A stretch of 5,232 nt of DNA from an uncultured Sphingomonadales bacterium (GCA_903868655.1 CAIPWG010000212.1:1-5232); one strand, 5' to 3'. Positions 1 to 5,232 are shown, counted from the first letter of the stretch. The notes: generated by a model not told the origin, from the sequence alone. Program-made: numbers and translations.

Positions 1-298
1 GCAATTGGACCAGAATGCCATCGACGGTCGGATCAGCATTGAGCGCGTGGACCAGCGCGAGCAATTCGGTTTCGGTCGCATCAGCAGCCAAACGGTGTTC
101 AAAGCTGGCCATGCCAGCCTCAACCGTGGCCTTGCCCTTTGATCGCACATAGACTTGGCTGGCGGCATCTTCGCCGACCAAAACCACAGCAAGACCCGCT
201 TTGCGCCCGGTCTGTGCGGTAAATTCCGCCGCCAGCGTGCCAATCCGACCACGCAAATTCAGCGCAAACGCCTTGCCGTCGATCAGGTCCGCCGTCAT
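1..298 (-). CDS. folD: FolD, bifunctional methylene-THF dehydrogenase/cyclohydrolase (N-terminal part, cut by window edge)
   Basis: FolD is a cytoplasmic enzyme that oxidises 5,10-methylene-tetrahydrofolate with NADP and hydrolyses the product to 10-formyl-tetrahydrofolate, feeding purine and formyl-Met synthesis. The 99 visible residues are the N-terminal catalytic domain. They include [17 protein letters not shown] (about residues 41-57), the family signature, in which Tyr50 and Lys54 fall on the Tyr and catalytic Lys known from E. coli FolD. The visible part ends at DGILVQL (93-99), where the conserved VQLPLP motif should continue; Gln98 matches the conserved active-site Gln. The C-terminal NADP-binding domain lies outside the window. 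The start is the ATG at 298-296, with AGGGA about 10 bases upstream inside the end of the preceding gene. Only 4 bases separate it from the yggT stop, implying co-transcription and perhaps translational coupling. The family call is secure; the state of the missing two thirds is unknown. Confidence 0.95.
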   Translation of the reverse strand, partial: MTADLIDGKAFALNLRGRIGTLAAEFTAQTGRKAGLAVVLVGEDAASQVYVRSKGKATVEAGMASFEHRLAADATETELLALVHALNADPTVDGILVQL

Positions 299-302
299 CG
301 CG

Positions 303-596
303 TCAATATCCCTGCATCGCGAGGCCGGCCAACAGCATGGAGACCAGGCGCAACCCGATGATCAGCACCATCGGCGAAAAATCGACCGCGCCGGTGTTGG
401 GCATCGCGCGACGGATTGGCCCAAGCAGCGGTTCGAGAAACACGCTCAGCCCGCGATAGATTTGCATCACCGCATCGTTGCGTGTGTTGATAACATTGAA
501 CGCGATCAACATGCCGATGATGAACTGGATGATCACCACCCAGCTTACGACGCTGATCAGATAATTGATCATCGTTATCAGGGTATAAAGCAGCAC
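303..596 (-). CDS. yggT: YggT-family small membrane protein, 97 aa
   Basis: This is a YggT/YlmG-family integral inner-membrane protein; its biochemical role in Proteobacteria is not established (relatives are linked to cell division or plastid nucleoid organisation). It shows the family layout: a hydrophobic segment at about residues 8-33, a conserved loop [12 protein letters not shown] (55-66) followed by VDFSPMV (71-77), and a second hydrophobic segment at about 74-94. The length is typical of a single-YggT-domain protein. The start chosen is GTG at 596-594, because AAAGGAAG lies 6 bases upstream in the 17-base gap after argB. The in-frame ATG at 572-570 would shorten the first helix and lacks such a site. 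It sits between argB and folD on the same strand with very short gaps. Housekeeping operon membership is inferred from that spacing. Confidence 0.9.
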   Translation of the reverse strand: MLLYTLITMINYLISVVSWVVIIQFIIGMLIAFNVINTRNDAVMQIYRGLSVFLEPLLGPIRRAMPNTGAVDFSPMVLIIGLRLVSMLLAGLAMQGY

Positions 597-602
597 GTCA
601 GG

Positions 603-610
603 CTTCCTTT
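603..610 (-). promoter_or_regulatory. Strong Shine-Dalgarno site for yggT, supports GTG start
   Basis: On the minus strand the argB-yggT gap contains AAAGGAAG at 610-603, six bases before the GTG at 596. This is the best ribosome-binding sequence in the window and decides the non-ATG start of yggT. Confidence 0.75.
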
Positions 611-613
611 ACG

Positions 614-1528
614 TCAGGCGCGGATCAGCGTTCCGGCGCCACGGGCAGTAAACACTTCAAGCAACATGGCATGGGGCACACGCCCATCGAGCACAACCGC
701 TGCTTCGCACCCGGCTTCAACCGCATGGACGCAGGTTTCAAGCTTGGGGATCATACCGCCCTTGATCGTGCCTTCGGCAGTCAGTGCGGCAATGTCGGCG
801 GGGTTGAGATCCGTCAGCAGCGACTTGTTGGCATCAAGCACGCCCGGCACATCGGTCAACAGAAACAGGCGCGCCGCCCCCAGCTTGGCCGCAAGCGCGC
901 CGGCCATGGTATCGGCGTTGATATTGTACGTCGCGCCATCTTCGCCCACGCCGATCGGTGCGATCACCGGGATCATGCCGGCGGCACAAACCGTGTGGAT
1001 GATGGTCAGATCAATCGCAGCGGGTTCACCGACAAAGCCCAGATCAACCGACAGTTCATCCCCGCTGTCGGGATCGATGATTACCTTTTCGACTTTGGTG
1101 GCTGTAATCAATCCGGCATCCTTGCCGGAAATGCCCAGCGCCTTGCCCCCGGCGGCGGCGATCCAGCTGACCAGTTCCTTGTTGATCCGGCCCGACAGCA
1201 CCATTTCGGCAATCTCGGCAGTCACTGCGTCGGTCACGCGCAACCCGTCGACAAAGCGCGATTCGATACCCAGCTTTTTCAGCATCGCACCGATCTGCGG
1301 CCCGCCGCCATGCACCACCACCGGGTGAATGCCGATGGCCTTCATCAGCACCACGTCCTGCGCGAAATCCTGTTGCGCGGCGGGGTCGCCCATCGCGTGG
1401 CCGCCATATTTCACCACGAAGGTCCTGCCGGCATAGCGCTGCAAATAGGGCAGCGCCTCGATCAGCGTTTCCGCCTTGTCGAGCATCGCCTGGCGATAGA
1501 CGTCGTTGGTATCGATATTGGTAGCCAT
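614..1528 (-). CDS. argB: ArgB, acetylglutamate kinase, 304 aa
   Basis: ArgB phosphorylates N-acetyl-L-glutamate with ATP, the second step of arginine biosynthesis, in the cytoplasm. Amino-acid-kinase-fold motifs are present in order: VVKYGGHAM (38-46, Lys40 being the invariant phosphate-binding lysine), VVHGGGPQI (71-79, substrate loop), YNINADTMAG (201-210), LLTDVPGVLD (223-232, nucleotide site) and GTIKGGMIPKL (253-263, with Lys262 at the conserved ATP-phosphate position). About 35 residues, helical in appearance, precede the first beta strand, and the C-terminus ends in GAGTLI. Both are traits of the hexameric, arginine-inhibited class (Pseudomonas and Thermotoga type), so feedback inhibition by arginine is predicted. 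The start is the ATG at 1528-1526. An upstream in-frame TTG at 1543 has no ribosome-binding site, while GGA sits 5 bases before the ATG. It is 52 bases downstream of yhhQ and 17 bases upstream of yggT. Confidence 0.97.
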   Translation of the reverse strand: MATNIDTNDVYRQAMLDKAETLIEALPYLQRYAGRTFVVKYGGHAMGDPAAQQDFAQDVVLMKAIGIHPVVVHGGGPQIGAMLKKLGIESRFVDGLRVTDAVTAEIAEMVLSGRINKELVSWIAAAGGKALGISGKDAGLITATKVEKVIIDPDSGDELSVDLGFVGEPAAIDLTIIHTVCAAGMIPVIAPIGVGEDGATYNINADTMAGALAAKLGAARLFLLTDVPGVLDANKSLLTDLNPADIAALTAEGTIKGGMIPKLETCVHAVEAGCEAAVVLDGRVPHAMLLEVFTARGAGTLIRA

Positions 1529-1580
1529 GATGGTCCGCGCCAATAGCGGTTTGCGTGTGAAAGCGAAATGAATTTAGGGA

Positions 1581-2261
1581 TTAGCGATCCAGCCAACGCC
1601 CGAATTTCACCGCCGCCCACACCAGCACCGGCACCATCACGGTCGACAACACCAGCTTGGCGATGATCTGGCTGCCCATCATCACCCCCAGCGGAAACGG
1701 CTGCCCATCGGCGCCGATGACCCCCCAGAACGACAGCGTGATGAAAATCACCGTATCGACAATCTGGCTGAGCATGCTGGCCAACCATGCGCGCACCACC
1801 AGCATGCGGCCCATGCCATGCCCGGCCAACCGCGCGAAAACCATGACATTCAACGTTTGCGAAAGGCCATAGGAACACAGACCCGCAAACTGCATCCGCG
1901 CACCCTGCCCCAGTATCAGTGCAAACGCCGCCTGATTGGGCCAGATCGGCGCAGGCGGCACGACATCGATCACGACGCTGATCATGATCATCGACAGGAT
2001 CAACGGCACAAAGCCAAACCGCACCATGCGCTGCGCCACGGCCATGCCATGCAATTCGCTGATCGTGCTCGACAACACGATCAGCAGCAGAAACGCGAAA
2101 ATCCCGCTTTCAACCGTCATCCGCCCAATCAGCGGCCAAACCCCGACATCGGCCAGTTTCGCCCCCAGCACACCGGCAAGGACTGCCATCCCGCCATAGA
2201 CGAGGGCATAAAGAAAGACCGAGCGCGGCACCGCAATCGCGGCCGATGATGACGTTACCAT
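1581..2261 (-). CDS. yhhQ: YhhQ/VUT-family queuosine precursor transporter, 226 aa
   Basis: Members of this family (VUT, formerly DUF165) are inner-membrane transporters; E. coli YhhQ imports 7-cyano-7-deazaguanine (preQ0) for the queuosine tRNA modification pathway. The sequence shows about six hydrophobic segments (roughly residues 14-34, 52-66, 82-103, 110-118 with the following stretch, 164-182 and 196-218). It carries the family landmarks STISELHGMAVAQRMVRFGF (65-84), LCSYGLSQTLNVMVFARL (128-145) and the hallmark WLASMLSQIVDTVIFITLSF (159-178). The start is taken as the ATG at 2261-2259. The frame stays open to 2351, but the extra 30 residues are charged, unlike the family, and would overlap the divergent transporter gene. 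No good ribosome-binding site precedes this ATG. Whether the substrate is preQ0, preQ1 or queuine cannot be read from the sequence. The family call is confident, the substrate less so. Confidence 0.9.
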   Translation of the reverse strand: MVTSSSAAIAVPRSVFLYALVYGGMAVLAGVLGAKLADVGVWPLIGRMTVESGIFAFLLLIVLSSTISELHGMAVAQRMVRFGFVPLILSMIMISVVIDVVPPAPIWPNQAAFALILGQGARMQFAGLCSYGLSQTLNVMVFARLAGHGMGRMLVVRAWLASMLSQIVDTVIFITLSFWGVIGADGQPFPLGVMMGSQIIAKLVLSTVMVPVLVWAAVKFGRWLDR

Positions 2262-2345
2262 GAACGGGCGATAGCGGATTTTGACCGCGTGCCAAATTGC
2301 CTTTACCCGTTCCTGCTCACGAACTTTCAGGAACCCGTCGCGCCC
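2262..2345. promoter_or_regulatory. Divergent intergenic region between yhhQ and CNT transporter genes
   Basis: These 84 bases must hold the 5' control signals of both divergent genes unless the promoters lie inside coding sequence. I found no convincing -35/-10 pair on either strand. The only possibilities are TTGCCT (2297-2302) reading right and TTGGCA reading left, each followed at 17 bases by a poor -10. The clearest structure is the inverted repeat listed separately. The interpretation as a shared promoter region rests on gene layout. Confidence 0.55.
2309..2334. repeat. Perfect 7-bp inverted repeat, possible leader hairpin or operator
   Basis: GTTCCTG (2309-2315) and CAGGAAC (2328-2334) are exact reverse complements separated by a 12-base loop. 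Transcribed rightwards, the 3' arm contains AGGAA, the only Shine-Dalgarno-like stretch before the CNT start at 2346, so folding would hide it. Transcribed leftwards, it would sit in the yhhQ leader 47 bases before its ATG. There is no following T-run, so it does not look like a terminator. It could equally be a protein-binding palindrome. Confidence 0.5.
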
Positions 2346-3602
2346 ATGCATATCCTGTCCAGCCTTGCCGGAATGGCGCTGATCCTCGCCCTTGCGCTGG
2401 CGTTATCGCACAACCGGCGCGCGATCGCGCTGCGCGTCGTGATCCCCGCATTTGCTCTGCAGGCTGGTTTTGCCGCACTCGTGCTGCGCTTTCCACCGGG
2501 CAAATTTGCCCTGGAAAGCGCGGCACACGGCGTGGAAAGCCTGCTCGGCTTTGCCCGTGCCGGGGTCACGTTCCTGTTCGGTCCGCTCGCCTCACCCGAA
2601 ATCGGCGGGCACAGTTTCGCCATCTCGGCGTTGCCGACAATCGTGTTCTTTGCGGCGCTGATTTCGATTCTCTATTACCTTGGCATTATGCAACTGGTGA
2701 TCCGCTGGATCGGCGGCGCGCTGGAAAAGATCACCGGGATCAGCCGGGTCGAAGCATTGTGCGCAGCGGCAAACATCTTTGTCGGGCAAAGCGAATCGCC
2801 CTTGGTGATCCGCCCTTATCTCACGGCCCTGTCGCCGCCGCAGATGTTCACCGTGATGACCGTGGGCATGGCGGGTGTCGCGGGCACTATTCTTGCGGCT
2901 TATGCAGCGATGGGCATTCGCGTTGATTATCTGGTGGCGGCCGCATTCATGTCAGCGCCGGGCGGTGTGCTGATGGCCAAGCTGATCTATCCCGACGAAC
3001 CCCCCGCCCCGCCGGGGATCGGCGATAACGCGCCACTGAACGATCCGCACGAGCCGGCAGAGGACGACCAGGCCGAAGAACGCCCCGCCAATCTGATCAT
3101 GGCCGCAGCGCAGGGCGCGCAGACCGGGGTGCGGCTGGCCGTTGCGGTGGGCGCCATGGTGCTGGCCTTTGTCGCGCTCGTGGCGTTGGCCAATGGCCTG
3201 TTCGGCTGGGCGGGCGGGCTGATCGGTTATCACGGCCTTGCCATGCAGGATGTTATCGGCACCGTGTTCGCACCGATCTTCCGCCTGCTCGGCGCACCCG
3301 ATTGGCGCGAGGCGCATATCGCAGGCGGCATGTTCGGCACCAAGATAGTGCTCAATGAATTCGTGGCCTTCATCGATTTGGGCGCCGCCAAAGACCTGTC
3401 GGCACAGACCGTGGCAATCGTGACGTTTGCGCTATGCGGTTTTGCAAATTTCAGCTCGATCGCGATCCAGATGGCGGTGGCGGGTGGATTGGCGCCCAAC
3501 CAGCGCCCGGTGATCGCGCGACTGGGCTTGCGCGCGCTGATCGCAGGCGCGTTGAGCAACCTGATGAGCGCGGCATTGGCCGGATTGTTTCTGGCAGCTT
3601 AG
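2346..3602 (+). CDS. Concentrative nucleoside transporter (CNT/NupC family), 418 aa
   Basis: This inner-membrane symporter family imports nucleosides using a sodium or proton gradient. The protein has the CNT order: N-terminal helices (about 1-20 and 28-48), a gating/nucleoside-recognition region around 90-120, the core motif AANIFVGQSESPLVIRPYL (141-159), a helical block (167-213), a charged proline-rich cytoplasmic-type loop (215-248), and a C-terminal core with LNEFVAF (336-342) and CGFANFSS (364-371). By motif, Gln148-Ser149-Glu150 match the Gln-Thr-Glu nucleobase site of the Vibrio cholerae transporter vcCNT, and Glu338, Asn368 and Ser371 match its ribose-contacting residues, so it should be active. 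The start is the ATG at 2346, which begins directly before the first helix; a GTG at 2289 would add 19 atypical residues. AGGAA lies 12-13 bases upstream, a long spacing. It is divergent from yhhQ. Substrate range and coupling ion cannot be read from the sequence. Confidence 0.93.
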   Translation: MHILSSLAGMALILALALALSHNRRAIALRVVIPAFALQAGFAALVLRFPPGKFALESAAHGVESLLGFARAGVTFLFGPLASPEIGGHSFAISALPTIVFFAALISILYYLGIMQLVIRWIGGALEKITGISRVEALCAAANIFVGQSESPLVIRPYLTALSPPQMFTVMTVGMAGVAGTILAAYAAMGIRVDYLVAAAFMSAPGGVLMAKLIYPDEPPAPPGIGDNAPLNDPHEPAEDDQAEERPANLIMAAAQGAQTGVRLAVAVGAMVLAFVALVALANGLFGWAGGLIGYHGLAMQDVIGTVFAPIFRLLGAPDWREAHIAGGMFGTKIVLNEFVAFIDLGAAKDLSAQTVAIVTFALCGFANFSSIAIQMAVAGGLAPNQRPVIARLGLRALIAGALSNLMSAALAGLFLAA

Positions 3603-3758
3603 GCCGCGTGGACACAGTCCAGCATGGCGCAGACAGCACCTTATGGCTTCGTGGAGATCAAAACGCGCAAGGCAAATCCCGCCCCACTTGCGGCCTTCGA
3701 AGTGCGGTGGTTCGGTGTTGCTTGCGGTCAATTGGCGATAAGAGCATATCGTTTAAGG
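3603..3758. other. Intergenic region after CNT gene, with one repeat-core match
   Basis: No gene is supported in these 156 bases. There is no convincing rho-independent terminator; the only hairpin is a 4-bp GGAC/GTCC (3612-3622) without a T-run. A partial copy of the repeat core found further right occurs at 3680-3699. A very weak promoter-like pair, TTGCGG (3722-3727) and CATATC (3745-3750) with 17-base spacing, lies just before the next gene. Confidence 0.4.
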
Positions 3759-4283
3759 ATGAGAGCAAGATGCATCGTGCTGAACGTCGCCTTATTGATT
3801 GGCGGTGGATTAGTTTGGTCTGTGGAAGGGCACGCTGACAGTCAGTCTGACCTACGGCCGGGCGAGACGATCGTGGTATTGCCAACTGAGCCGCATCAAT
3901 GGCGGAAAGACCCAGACTGTTACGTTTCAAGAAATGCATTTGATCCGAACAATACTTTGCAACCTCAGGCAGCGGCGCTCAAATGGTTGAAGAGGCATCG
4001 ATATTCCGGCTATATTTTTACCAATTTTGAAGGATGGACTTTCGCTTCAGCTAAGCGCAACGAAAACCCAAGGCATCTAGGCGAACGTCGATTTTATGCG
4101 ACTGCCTACTATGCGGGTAACCGCATTGCCTTTGCGCCGGAACCTCGGACGTATTGGGCTAATTTCATTGGCCGAGAAGCTCTGTGCAATTCCCAGCGAG
4201 CGACTGATCTGAAATTCGACGCTCCGCTGTCTCCAAATCTCGTAATTGTCGACAGCGTCCAAACACTAAATCGTGTGCGGTGA
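3759..4283 (+). CDS. Hypothetical exported protein, 174 aa, unrecognised family
   Basis: I do not recognise this protein. From the ATG at 3759 it begins with a plausible Sec signal peptide: MRARC, then a hydrophobic stretch (6-20), and a cleavage-like site after GHA (residue 26). The predicted mature part is about 148 residues, soluble, rich in Trp, Tyr and Arg, with exactly two cysteines (Cys54 and Cys143) that could form a disulfide after export. Notable stretches are PTEPHQWRKDPDCYVSRNAF (42-61) and RHRYSGYIFTNFEGWTF (79-95). The frame is open upstream to 3624, but that extension would bury the signal peptide. No good ribosome-binding site precedes 3759: AAGG abuts the ATG directly. The gene is clearly AT-richer than its left neighbours (28 of 60 G+C in 3961-4020 and again in 4021-4080), suggesting horizontal acquisition or relaxed selection. 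Periplasmic or secreted location is inferred; function unknown. Confidence 0.6.
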   Translation: MRARCIVLNVALLIGGGLVWSVEGHADSQSDLRPGETIVVLPTEPHQWRKDPDCYVSRNAFDPNNTLQPQAAALKWLKRHRYSGYIFTNFEGWTFASAKRNENPRHLGERRFYATAYYAGNRIAFAPEPRTYWANFIGREALCNSQRATDLKFDAPLSPNLVIVDSVQTLNRVR

Positions 4284-4307
4284 CCTCAATATCTGTTGTC
4301 CGCTTCC

Positions 4308-4445
4308 CTCCCCATTTCCGGTCATAGCCCGGTCGACGCGCAGAGACCGACAGCTGCCGTTGGTTCAGGTTGGGCGCGAAGGGCAGCTTTCAGGCATTCT
4401 GGGCGAAAAGGTGCAGTTCGGCATTCGCCCCACTTCCGGTCGTAG
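4308..4445. repeat. Degenerate dispersed repeat, copy 1
   Basis: This copy lies between the convergent stops of the exported-protein and lipoprotein genes. It holds two versions of one core in the same orientation, at 4308-4327 and 4426-4445 (17 of 20 identical by eye), 118 bases apart. A diverged second copy lies at 4979-5090. Read on the minus strand, bases 4441-4412 and 5086-5057 match at 23 of 30. No open frame or transposase belongs to it. It resembles the decayed intergenic repeats I associate with Sphingomonadales genomes, but that is recollection, not a search. Confidence 0.5.
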
Positions 4446-4477
4446 GTTGGTTGATCAGCTTGCGTTAGTACCAGACA

Positions 4478-4924
4478 TCAACAGCCAGCTCCCGCAGGCA
4501 AGGCGTGACGCTCGAAGCGAACTTGGACTTCGCTGGAGCGGCTCGATGCCCAAAGCCATGGCGTCCACCACATACTTGGATCGTCCCGTCCATAGTGCCT
4601 CTGATCCGATGGTTCAGCCCCATAGCTTATCAGAAGCAAGCGAGGTGCAACCCATCGCAACTGAATCTCACTCACGCATTCATTGGCAAATACTCGATCC
4701 ACAATTCGAGGAAAACGGCCTGGCTCAACGATATAAACATCCTCATCGACACCGGTGGCTGGTCCTCCGCTGAGGTCTTCCGCGTAGACGGCCTCCAGCT
4801 TTCCATCTGGGGATCGCACCCTTGCATCTACTTGCGTTTCATCGGGGGTGGGATTGCAGCCGGTCAGCATCAAAATGACGCCAACCCATGCGATAGCGAG
4901 TGAGGCAGATTGATACATGCTCAT
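4478..4924 (-). CDS. Small predicted lipoprotein, 148 aa, unknown function
   Basis: The first 23 residues form a lipoprotein signal peptide: hydrophobic ASLAIAWVGVILM (7-19) followed by the lipobox LTGC (20-23), so Cys23 should be lipidated. Asn at the next position argues for outer-membrane rather than inner-membrane retention, if the E. coli Lol rule applies. The mature part contains RSPDGKLEAVYAED (37-50) with GGPATGVDEDVYIVE (53-67), a pattern I recall from small uncharacterised proteobacterial proteins with SPDG...GGATTG motifs. Next comes a beta-rich stretch (88-103, ending LLLISYG), and the C-terminus is Trp- and Arg-containing. One further cysteine (Cys82) and a C-terminal Cys148 are present. 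The start is the ATG at 4924-4922, with a stop two codons upstream; an ATG two codons further in (4918) is equally possible. No clear ribosome-binding site is seen, and the signal n-region lacks basic residues, which is unusual. It is flanked by two repeat copies. Confidence 0.65.
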   Translation of the reverse strand: MSMYQSASLAIAWVGVILMLTGCNPTPDETQVDARVRSPDGKLEAVYAEDLSGGPATGVDEDVYIVEPGRFPRIVDRVFANECVSEIQLRWVAPRLLLISYGAEPSDQRHYGRDDPSMWWTPWLWASSRSSEVQVRFERHALPAGAGC

Positions 4925-5232
4925 GCACTATGTCTGCTATCCCAACCCGTCGCTTGCAAGCGGACTGTCGTCTAGCCTCCATTTCCCGACATAGCGACGC
5001 CTGCGGCCATTCCCTGAAAGCTGACCGGCAAATTTGGCTTGATCTGCGCCAGAATCTGCCATTCCGCAAACGCCCCACTTGCCGTCGTAGAGCATTCCAC
5101 TAATCTCCTTGGTATGGGACCAATCCAAGCATTTTGCGTGACCATTGTCATTGTTCCAGTTTACGACTGGCTAGTCATCACCGGTTCGTCGGCAAGAATG
5201 TTCAGTGATGACTTTCAGTATTGGCCCCCCAC
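4925..5232. other. Right-end stretch without a supported gene
   Basis: These 308 bases contain the second degenerate repeat copy (4979-5090), a small inverted repeat TTGGT/ACCAA (5109-5113 and 5119-5123, 5-base loop), and a minus-strand open frame from 5170 down to a TAG at 4939-4937. That frame has no ATG start with a ribosome-binding site and is largely made of repeat sequence. The lipoprotein promoter should lie here, but I see no convincing -35/-10 pair. The final 60 bases carry stops in the minus-strand frames I read, and I could assign nothing to them. Confidence 0.5.
4979..5090. repeat. Degenerate dispersed repeat, copy 2
   Basis: Same orientation and internal order as the copy at 4308-4445. 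A core variant CCATTTCCCGACATAG (4979-4994) is followed by CGCCCCACTTGCCGTCGTAG (5071-5090), which matches the core at 4426-4445 in 18 of 20 positions. The spacing between core ends is 96 bases, against 118 in copy 1, so about 22 bases differ by deletion or insertion. The two copies bracket the lipoprotein gene as direct repeats. Confidence 0.5.

Noticed and set aside
201..1328. A 375-codon plus-strand open frame across folD, yggT and argB
   Set aside because: It is antisense to three recognisable conserved genes. Its product is His/Asp/Ala/Ser-rich without motifs, typical of the reverse strand of GC-rich coding DNA.
1529..1543. Upstream TTG start for ArgB
   Set aside because: No ribosome-binding sequence precedes it; the ATG at 1528 has GGA five bases upstream and gives the usual N-terminus.
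2262..2345. preQ1 riboswitch upstream of the yhhQ gene
   Set aside because: The leader does contain a 7-bp hairpin, but the loop and the A-rich tail needed for a preQ1-I pseudoknot are absent, and preQ1-II and -III types are known to me from other lineages. A covariance-model search with the three preQ1 families would settle it.
2289..2345. Upstream GTG start for the CNT transporter
   Set aside because: It would add 19 residues unlike the family and translate through the inverted repeat. The ATG at 2346 places the first membrane helix right at the N-terminus, as expected.
3603..3640. Terminator after the CNT gene
   Set aside because: Only a 4-bp stem with a 3-base loop is present and no run of T follows.
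3770..3838. ATG at 3770 preceded by AAGGATG, a better-placed ribosome-binding site than that of 3759
   Set aside because: Its frame gives only 22 codons with no features before a stop. The 3759 frame gives a signal peptide and a 174-residue protein. A tiny upstream or overlapping peptide cannot be fully excluded.
4273..4773. A 166-codon plus-strand open frame antisense to the lipoprotein gene
   Set aside because: It begins with a GTG inside the end of the previous gene, runs through repeat copy 1, and its product is low in hydrophobic structure and family motifs. The opposite strand encodes a proper lipobox and signal peptide.
4284..5232. Insertion sequence or transposon ends represented by the repeats
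   Set aside because: The copies are in direct, not inverted, orientation, no transposase is encoded, and no target-site duplication could be seen.

Overview
The window looks like a chromosomal segment of an alphaproteobacterium, most likely from the Sphingomonadales (Sphingomonas, Novosphingobium or Erythrobacter type). This rests on high GC in the core genes (a hand count of 3121-3180 gives 44 G+C of 60), on protein sequences of alphaproteobacterial flavour, and on the argB-yggT-folD gene order. The lineage is an inference from gene content and recall; no database search was made.

Left part, 1-2261, minus strand: four tightly packed genes read right to left. They are a YhhQ/VUT-family queuosine-precursor transporter, argB (N-acetylglutamate kinase, arginine biosynthesis), a small YggT-family membrane protein, and the N-terminal third of folD (methylene-tetrahydrofolate dehydrogenase/cyclohydrolase), which runs off the left edge. 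The gaps are 52, 17 and 4 bases, so one transcript is likely, at least from argB through folD.

Middle, 2262-3602: an 84-base divergent intergenic region separates yhhQ from a plus-strand concentrative nucleoside transporter (CNT family) with its nucleoside-binding motifs intact. A perfect 7-bp inverted repeat in this region lies in the presumed leader of both genes and overlaps the only Shine-Dalgarno-like sequence of the transporter. Two importers of nucleoside- or base-like compounds facing each other suggest, but do not prove, a shared salvage role.

Right part, 3603-5232: a more accessory-looking patch with lower GC (28 of 60 in both 3961-4020 and 4021-4080). It holds an unrecognised exported protein (plus strand) and a small lipoprotein (minus strand), arranged convergently. 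The lipoprotein gene is bracketed by two diverged, directly oriented copies of a roughly 110-140 base repeat, and shorter matches to the repeat core also occur upstream of the exported-protein gene. The last 308 bases contain no gene I can support beyond the second repeat copy and a short open frame.

I see no RNA gene, CRISPR array, transposase, phage gene or clear rho-independent terminator. Nothing here amounts to a demonstrably new system. The observations most worth following are the divergent-region hairpin, the repeat pair around the lipoprotein gene, and the unrecognised exported protein.
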